This document shows positions 59,625-64,000 of a stretch of DNA of 64,000 nucleotides, piece after piece. The notes below the pieces were generated by a model. That model saw only the letters and a list, made by a program, of their open reading frames with translations, did no database searches and had not been told where the DNA came from. This DNA comes from Bacillota bacterium (GTDB lineage Bacteria > Bacillota_I > Bacilli_A > RF39 > UBA660): NCBI GenBank assembly GCA_015059495.1, contig SVAI01000001.1, positions 799,811-863,810 of the forward strand, written 5' to 3'. Every line of letters begins with the position of its first letter. Position 1 is the stretch's first letter. The translations under genes and the position numbers were made by a program.

Positions 59625-60070
59625 AGAAATATATACTTTTCTAACCATCCTTTAAATGCATCAACATTTTGATACTTTTCTACATCATTATCATTTTCTG
59701 CATCTAAATAAGCTACTACTTTATTATTAGAAATAATCATAACACTTGGTGCATATTTAACAATTTTATAAAATTGAGTTTCTTTAAATTGTTCATAACT
59801 AATAGATAATATTTCTATATTATAATCACTTGAAAACTTTTGAAAAATCTTGTCACATGGAACCTCAAAACTACAATAATTATTATAGGTATATAATAAA
59901 TACTTTTTATTAGATAATGCATCTATTTGTTCACTATTTATTTCACTAAATGAACTATTATTGTAATACTCATCACTTAAATAAAATCTATCATCTTTAG
60001 TAATAACAACATATACTGTAACAACTACAATAACTATAAATATTATTGCAGTAATAATCTTATTTTTCAT
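59615..60070 (-). CDS. Membrane-anchored thioredoxin-fold protein with CX5C
   Basis: A 151-residue protein with one membrane helix (1-25) and an outer domain with thioredoxin-like order: strand KKYLLYTYNNYC, then FEVPCDKIFQKF, EILSISYEQF and APSVMIISNNKVV (cis-Pro position). The cysteines are spaced C-x5-C instead of C-x2-C. It overlaps the stop of the rhodanese gene by one base, so they are coupled and probably cooperate outside the membrane. Redox activity is uncertain. Confidence 0.72.
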   Translation of the reverse strand: MKNKIITAIIFIVIVVVTVYVVITKDDRFYLSDEYYNNSSFSEINSEQIDALSNKKYLLYTYNNYCSFEVPCDKIFQKFSSDYNIEILSISYEQFKETQFYKIVKYAPSVMIISNNKVVAYLDAENDNDVEKYQNVDAFKGWLEKYIFLEK

Positions 60071-60756
60071 TATTTAACCTTTGTTAAACTATCAAAATCA
60101 ATATTATGATAATTTACTTTCCAAAAATCATATACATCTTTTCCATTAACTGTTCTTTTAACTTCTATTTTGTTATTACCTTCATAATTCCAATATCCAC
60201 CAACATTATATATTTTATCTTTATTCCAACCAAGTGAAACAAGTAGGTTTTTAGTCATGCCAGCATAACCTCCACCACCACACATTAGGAATATATTTTT
60301 ATCTTTAGGAAATATATATTCTAATATTGATAGTGATTCTTCATAATTAGCACTATAAGTTCCATCTTCATTTTGTTTAAATAATGTTTTACCATTGTAT
60401 GCTTTACCAACAGCATCAGGTAAACCCTTAACTTCTGTTAAATATGGGTATGGAATAACCTCAAAACCTTTAACAAAACCACTAAGGTATGAATCTCCAC
60501 CAATTGCTTCATAATTAGCAACGTCTTTTAACATTCTCATATCTCTATATACACTATCTTCTCTTCCTAAATATTGATCAATATTAGATTCATTAATATT
60601 TTTATCAATACCTAACATACCTCTTTCTCCACTAGTTACTTCACTTACTGGTAATTCACATAATTCATCAGTCTTATTTAATAAAGTATATCCAAATAAT
60701 AAACCCATACTTACAAATACTACTGCGATTACAATTGCTAATACTTTTTCTTTCAT
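60070..60756 (-). CDS. Membrane-anchored rhodanese-like protein
   Basis: A 228-residue protein with an N-terminal helix (about 4-25) and an outer rhodanese-like domain. The active-site-like loop is FLMCGGGGYAGMTKNLLVSLGW followed by IYNVGGYWNYEG, which is the usual C-loop, helix, and V-x-G-G-x-x-x-W pattern of rhodaneses. The glycine-rich loop after the Cys is unusual. Rhodaneses carry sulfane sulfur or arsenate chemistry; an outer location is less common. It precedes the thioredoxin-like partner. Confidence 0.82.
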   Translation of the reverse strand: MKEKVLAIVIAVVFVSMGLLFGYTLLNKTDELCELPVSEVTSGERGMLGIDKNINESNIDQYLGREDSVYRDMRMLKDVANYEAIGGDSYLSGFVKGFEVIPYPYLTEVKGLPDAVGKAYNGKTLFKQNEDGTYSANYEESLSILEYIFPKDKNIFLMCGGGGYAGMTKNLLVSLGWNKDKIYNVGGYWNYEGNNKIEVKRTVNGKDVYDFWKVNYHNIDFDSLTKVK

Positions 60757-60799
60757 AAGTATTCCTTCTTTCTTGAAAACTATTATATAACAAAATAAT

Positions 60800-60832
60800 A
60801 AAAAAAGTAACTAAACTTATAGTTTAGTTACC
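60800..60832 (-). terminator. Terminator of the signal peptidase gene
   Basis: AGTAACTAAAC and GTTTAGTTACC with A/T flanks form an 11-base stem with a 5-base loop; it overlaps the stop at 60824. Confidence 0.75.
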
Positions 60833-61306
60833 TAATCTAAAATGATTAAATGGAAATATAATACTATTAGTCTTACCTAATATATTCTCTTTCTTAACAG
60901 GTCCAAATACTCTACTATCTAAAGAATTATTTCTATTATCTCCCATAACAAAATATTCATCTTCACCTAATATATATTCTTTAAAGTCTTCGGTTTTACC
61001 ATTAGCATGAGTATCTTCGTATTCTTCATTATTAACATAAATAATACCACTAACACATTTAACTTTTTCACCAGGTAAAGCAATAACTCTCTTAATTAAT
61101 TTCTCATCCTTTTTCTTAAATACTACAATATCATTTCTTTGATAATTCTTATCAAATAATACTAACATCATAATATCGCCATCATATAAAGTATTATTCA
61201 TAGATGGTCCATCTACTCTAACTGGAGTAACAATAAAACATCTAATTAATATTACTACAGCTATAATTATTATATATGGTATTAATTCTTTAACAAATTT
61301 ATTCAT
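60824..61306 (-). CDS. lepB: Signal peptidase I
   Basis: A 160-residue type I signal peptidase of the short Firmicute form. One N-terminal helix (about 8-26), then GPSMNNTL with the catalytic Ser, LIKRVIALPGEKV with the catalytic Lys, and YFVMGDNRNNSLDSRVFGPV (box D/E). It cleaves secretory signal peptides at the outer membrane face. ATG 61306 is preferred because AGGTGA is 5 bases upstream; an earlier ATG directly abuts it. Confidence 0.95.
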   Translation of the reverse strand: MNKFVKELIPYIIIIAVVILIRCFIVTPVRVDGPSMNNTLYDGDIMMLVLFDKNYQRNDIVVFKKKDEKLIKRVIALPGEKVKCVSGIIYVNNEEYEDTHANGKTEDFKEYILGEDEYFVMGDNRNNSLDSRVFGPVKKENILGKTNSIIFPFNHFRLGN

Positions 61307-61328
61307 ATCATTCACCTATAAAATTATA

Positions 61329-62360
61329 TCACATTTTTATTAATTTTTTTACCTTATTTTCTTTTAAATACTCTCTATAATCATTCAATTCTTCTTCATT
61401 AATTTTTACTATTTCATTATTAACAAAGTAATATCCATCAATAATTTGATTTAATCTATTAAATATTAATATTCTAAGTTTATTATCTAATATTTCAACT
61501 AGTGGTACATGATCATATCTAGCTATTTTACTTCTATGTCTTTCTTCAACACTATCCCAAGACAAAGTTCTCCAATCTAAATCAGGATTATAATTATCTT
61601 CTTCATAATAACAATCTAATCTACCAACATATCTAGCAGATCCACCATCAATATTTAATACGTTATCTTGACTATCATATTTAAATCCTGGTTTATCAAA
61701 ATTAGGAGTATGTCCAACTATAGAAAAATACTTATCATTACCTAATCTTCTAACTACATGTTTAAAATATGGATCATCAACTCTAGCCCATGTATATAAA
61801 AATACTAAATCATCTAAAGAATAAACATAATCATGATAATAACCAACATCATAGTAATATGCTATAGTATCTTTAATCTTTAAATCACAATTATCTTTTA
61901 CTTCTCTAGGACACATAGCATGTGATAAAACTATATTCTTACCATTAATAGTTTCATCAAATTTATGATATACATTTAATGTTGATAAATAATCACATAT
62001 TATCATTTGTTCATCAAAAGTAACCAAATCTTCTAAAGTAACAGACGTAACATTACCACCATAATCTAACCATACATCATCTAAAGAATAAAATGTTTTA
62101 TTGTACTTTAATCGTTTAGATGCATTATACATCATAAATTCATGATTACCCGCTATATACTCTATTTTAAAACCTATATTATTAGTTATTCTCTTATATA
62201 CATCAAGTAACATTTCACCTGATCCAAAACCTCTATCAATTAAATCTCCATTAATATATAAGGTAACATTATCATTATTATCCACATTATTTAAATAGTT
62301 AACTATTGAATAATAAACCTTATCACTACCATGTAAATCGCTTACTATAAACTGTCTCAT
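61329..62360 (-). CDS. PPP-type metallophosphatase
   Basis: A 343-residue cytoplasmic phosphoesterase with motifs FIVSDLHGS, INGDLIDRGFGSG, YIAGNHEFMM, LSHAMC and IVGHTPNFDK. GDLIDRG and GNHE are typical of the PPP Ser/Thr phosphatase group, although bacterial members also act on small molecules such as diadenosine tetraphosphate. A long C-terminal beta part follows residue 260. It has an AAGGAG ribosome site and a TGGTATAAT promoter close to the rplS terminator. Confidence 0.88.
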   Translation of the reverse strand: MRQFIVSDLHGSDKVYYSIVNYLNNVDNNDNVTLYINGDLIDRGFGSGEMLLDVYKRITNNIGFKIEYIAGNHEFMMYNASKRLKYNKTFYSLDDVWLDYGGNVTSVTLEDLVTFDEQMIICDYLSTLNVYHKFDETINGKNIVLSHAMCPREVKDNCDLKIKDTIAYYYDVGYYHDYVYSLDDLVFLYTWARVDDPYFKHVVRRLGNDKYFSIVGHTPNFDKPGFKYDSQDNVLNIDGGSARYVGRLDCYYEEDNYNPDLDWRTLSWDSVEERHRSKIARYDHVPLVEILDNKLRILIFNRLNQIIDGYYFVNNEIVKINEEELNDYREYLKENKVKKLIKM

Positions 62361-62390
62361 ACAATCTCCTTGGGAATAACATTATACCAC

Positions 62391-62418
62391 AAAAAAAATT
62401 AAGGTCAAACCTTAATTT
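62391..62418 (-). terminator. Terminator of rplS
   Basis: AAATTAAGGT and ACCTTAATTT form a 10-base stem with a CAA loop and end in a run of T on the minus strand, overlapping the rplS stop. Confidence 0.8.
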
Positions 62419-62753
62419 CTTTCTTTAATCTTAACGTCTTTTTTCATTCCTCTTACGAAGTGTAATTTAGCACGTCTAACCATACCTTTTTTAACTACTT
62501 CGATTGAATCGATAGTTGGAGCGTTTACAGGGAATACTCTTTCAACACCAATACCATAAGATTTCTTTCTTACAGTAAATGTTTCTGAAACACTTCCACC
62601 CTTTCTTTCAATAACGATACCTTCGAATGCTTGGATTCTTTCTTTTTTACCTTCTTTTACCCAAACATTAACCTTAACAGTATCACCTACACGAAACTCT
62701 GGAATGTCTTTTCTAACTTGTTTAGCGTTAATCTTATCAACTAAATTAGCCAT
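62412..62753 (-). CDS. rplS: 50S ribosomal protein L19
   Basis: The 113-residue protein has the normal length. [24 protein letters not shown] (seen as [11 protein letters not shown] and [16 protein letters not shown]) and [11 protein letters not shown] are L19 hallmarks. It sits at the 30S/50S interface. A strong GGAG site precedes it and a long leader is present. It is monocistronic here, between the PPP phosphatase gene and the small coiled-coil gene. Confidence 0.97.
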   Translation of the reverse strand: MANLVDKINAKQVRKDIPEFRVGDTVKVNVWVKEGKKERIQAFEGIVIERKGGSVSETFTVRKKSYGIGVERVFPVNAPTIDSIEVVKKGMVRRAKLHFVRGMKKDVKIKERN

Positions 62754-62862
62754 TTAAAAGATCTCCTTTCTCAATAATATATATCACTTAAAATCATTAC
62801 TAATATGTAAGCGGATTTTCTACAAGAAATAATAATTTCTCGAAGCACTAATATTTTAACAA
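62754..62862 (-). promoter_or_regulatory. rplS promoter and 5' leader
   Basis: On the minus strand an extended -10 (TGTTAAAAT) lies near 62855, leaving a leader of about 90 bases. It has a hairpin with arms GAGAAAT and ATTTCTT. L19 leaders in Firmicutes often carry an autoregulatory RNA; whether this one matches the known motif cannot be decided by eye. Confidence 0.4.
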
Positions 62863-62871
62863 ATATAAAGA

Positions 62872-62897
62872 AAAATAGCAAGTACTTTTGCTATTTT
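62872..62897 (-). terminator. Terminator of the 62891-63733 gene pair
   Basis: AAAATAGCAA and TTGCTATTTT form a 10-base stem with a 6-base loop over the stop codon at 62891. Confidence 0.8.
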
Positions 62898-63139
62898 GTT
62901 CTAACAGTTTCTATATTATTATAAGTATTATGATTTTCACACATAGCTTCTTTAACCATATTATCTAAATTTCTTTGACATCTTGCTATATCTAATTTAA
63001 CTTTAGTAATTTTTAATCTATTTTCTTCACTATCTTCTCTTAACTCTAAATCAGCTTTAGTGTTATTTAGATAATTTAAATGATTAATAACTGCTTGAAT
63101 ATCTTTAAATTTTTTAACTAGCTTTTCTCTTTCTTCCAT
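62891..63139 (-). CDS. Small coiled-coil hypothetical protein
   Basis: An 82-residue hydrophilic, helical protein (EEREKLVKKFKDIQAVINHL and ITKVKLDIARCQRNL) likely to form a coiled coil. No family recognised. It has an AAGGGTGA ribosome site and starts 12 bases after the stop of the 193-residue membrane gene, so the two are co-transcribed. Confidence 0.72.
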   Translation of the reverse strand: MEEREKLVKKFKDIQAVINHLNYLNNTKADLELREDSEENRLKITKVKLDIARCQRNLDNMVKEAMCENHNTYNNIETVRTK

Positions 63140-63151
63140 TTATATTCACCC

Positions 63152-63733
63152 TTAATTTACTAATTGTCTAATACTAGGTTGTTTAACACATAAGAAATTT
63201 TCATTCTCAGCTTCATCTAATATTTCAATAGTATTTTTTAACTTTTGAATTTCCTCACTAGTATAAATAATATCACTATCAATTAAATTTAAACTTTGAT
63301 TGATTAATTCAATTTTATCTTCATTAATTTGATTAATTGTCTCTTTTTCAGCAATTTCTTTACCATACTTTTTTTGTATAACGTAATCGGCAATTTTATG
63401 ACTATAAGCAAGAGGTAAAGTAAAGATTACTGAAAGTGCAACATAAAACCTTGGATCAGAAATTAATGCATTTAGAGTCTCGTTTTTAACATTAAATCTA
63501 TCACATATAAACGCAAGTCCAAAGCAGAATAACACTGAAACAGCTGAAGCACCTTTAACATCTATTTCAGTCATTTTTTTCTTTTCTTCATAAATCTTTA
63601 AATTATAAATATTCTTTAATAATTCATCTTTATATCTTTGATAATCTTCTCTACTCATTACTAAATGTTGCATAGAATCATGATATTTTTTTAGCTTCAC
63701 TTTTATGAGACTTATTTTGTCTTCTTCAGTCAT
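63152..63733 (-). CDS. Hypothetical membrane protein with flanking coiled coils
   Basis: A 193-residue protein. A charged helical N-terminal part (1-55) leads to two membrane helices (about 65-82, VSVLFCFGLAFICDRF, and about 95-112, YVALSVIFTLPLAYS). A charged C-terminal coiled-coil region follows. Both ends should face the cytoplasm. No family recognised. It has a strong GAGGGGG ribosome site and a good promoter, and it leads the pair with the small coiled-coil gene, a possible partner. Confidence 0.75.
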   Translation of the reverse strand: MTEEDKISLIKVKLKKYHDSMQHLVMSREDYQRYKDELLKNIYNLKIYEEKKKMTEIDVKGASAVSVLFCFGLAFICDRFNVKNETLNALISDPRFYVALSVIFTLPLAYSHKIADYVIQKKYGKEIAEKETINQINEDKIELINQSLNLIDSDIIYTSEEIQKLKNTIEILDEAENENFLCVKQPSIRQLVN

Positions 63734-63760
63734 AATAATGCCCCCTCTAAATTGGTTATT

Positions 63761-63789
63761 ATTTTACAAAAATTGATATACAAAGTCAA
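63761..63789 (-). promoter_or_regulatory. Promoter of the 63733 gene pair
   Basis: On the minus strand TTGACT (63784-63789) and TAAAAT (63761-63766) are 17 bases apart, directly after the recA terminator. Confidence 0.65.
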
Positions 63790-63792
63790 GAA

Positions 63793-63817
63793 AAATAAGG
63801 CATACTATGCCTTATTT
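63793..63817 (-). terminator. Terminator of recA
   Basis: AAATAAGGCAT and ATGCCTTATTT form an 11-base stem with an ACT loop over the recA stop codon; T-rich on the minus strand. Confidence 0.8.
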
Positions 63818-64000
63818 AAAATCATAATGATCTCTAACTTTTTTAGTTAATTCATCAAATAAATCTCTGTTTTCTTTAAGGTATTCTTTAACGTTTTCTC
63901 TACCTTGTCCAATCTTCTCTCCATTATATGCATACCATGCACCTGATTTTTCTAAGATATTTAAATCAGTAGCGATATCAATAATTTCTCCTTCTCTAGA
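63812..64000 (-). CDS. recA: Recombinase RecA, C-terminal end only
   Basis: The frame enters from the window edge and reads 62 residues to a TAA stop at 63812. [20 protein letters not shown] and [16 protein letters not shown] are the well-known RecA C-terminal segment (EKSGAWYSYN and GQGRENA in most bacteria). The tail ends VRDHYDFK, without the long acidic tail of many RecA proteins. Catalytic parts are outside the window. Confidence 0.95.
   Translation of the reverse strand, partial: SREGEIIDIATDLNILEKSGAWYAYNGEKIGQGRENVKEYLKENRDLFDELTKKVRDHYDFK

Noticed and set aside
1-64000. Recoded TGA (Mycoplasma-type code) given the low GC
   Set aside because: Conserved proteins such as L19, TopA and PriA use TGG for Trp and all frames close normally under the standard bacterial code.
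1-64000. CRISPR arrays, tRNA or rRNA genes, insertion sequences
   Set aside because: No regularly spaced repeats, cloverleaf-like sequences, rRNA stretches or transposase genes were seen in any gap.

Overview
The window is AT-rich DNA packed with genes, mostly on the minus strand. Few gaps exceed 150 bases and none exceeds 300. It suggests a low-GC Bacillota-type bacterium, probably a host-associated Bacilli/Erysipelotrichia-like or RF39-like lineage. The reasons are the AT-biased codons, the strong GGAGG or GGTGA ribosome sites, intact frames under the standard bacterial code (TGA is not read as Trp), a lipoteichoic-acid-synthase-like enzyme, and Firmicute-type core genes (fmt, priA, topA, rnhB, rbgA, lepB, rplS, recA). 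Many promoters have an extended -10 of the form TGnTATAAT, and most operons end in a clear stem-loop terminator. No rRNA, tRNA, CRISPR array or recombinase gene was seen.

Layout. 1-4.6 kb: an unfinished membrane protein, fmt, two small accessory genes and priA. 4.7-6.7 kb (+): thioredoxin-like, CPBP protease and metallophosphoesterase operon. 6.7-9.3 kb: an operon of four short-leader pilin-like proteins plus a TadZ/CpaE-like protein. 9.4-22 kb: a surface-polysaccharide locus with glycosyltransferases, a flippase, an acyltransferase and a Wzm/Wzt ABC exporter. 22.2-23 kb (+): a putative metal exporter. 23-26.7 kb: a dockerin-bearing wall hydrolase and a membrane-anchored Ig-like protein. 26.8-31.1 kb: MarR plus a heterodimeric ABC exporter. 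31.2-37.5 kb: rbgA-rnhB-LTA synthase-topA. 37.5-38.7 kb: a small cassette region whose boundaries repeat the 5' end of rbgA. 38.7-48.2 kb: peptidases, a hydrolase, membrane glycan-modification genes and a GntR-controlled ABC transporter. 48.4-50.2 kb (+): an unknown gene and a CapA-like lipoprotein. 50.2-61.3 kb: transporters, regulators, a MATE-kinase fusion, a membrane-anchored rhodanese and thioredoxin pair, and signal peptidase I. 61.3-64 kb: a PPP phosphatase, rplS, two small genes and the 3' end of recA.

The most unusual region is 37516-38668. The first codons of rbgA reappear as one 31-base identical copy, one 24-base identical copy and one diverged copy. In gene direction, each repeat is followed by about 43 bases, a similar ribosome site and a small ORF, and that ORF's stop codon falls inside the next repeat. 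This looks like serial insertion of very small gene cassettes at one target site, in the manner of an integron but in the start region of a ribosome-assembly GTPase gene. The second most unusual is the short-leader pilin operon at 6.7-9.3 kb. Functions are inferred by reading the protein sequences; no database search was run.
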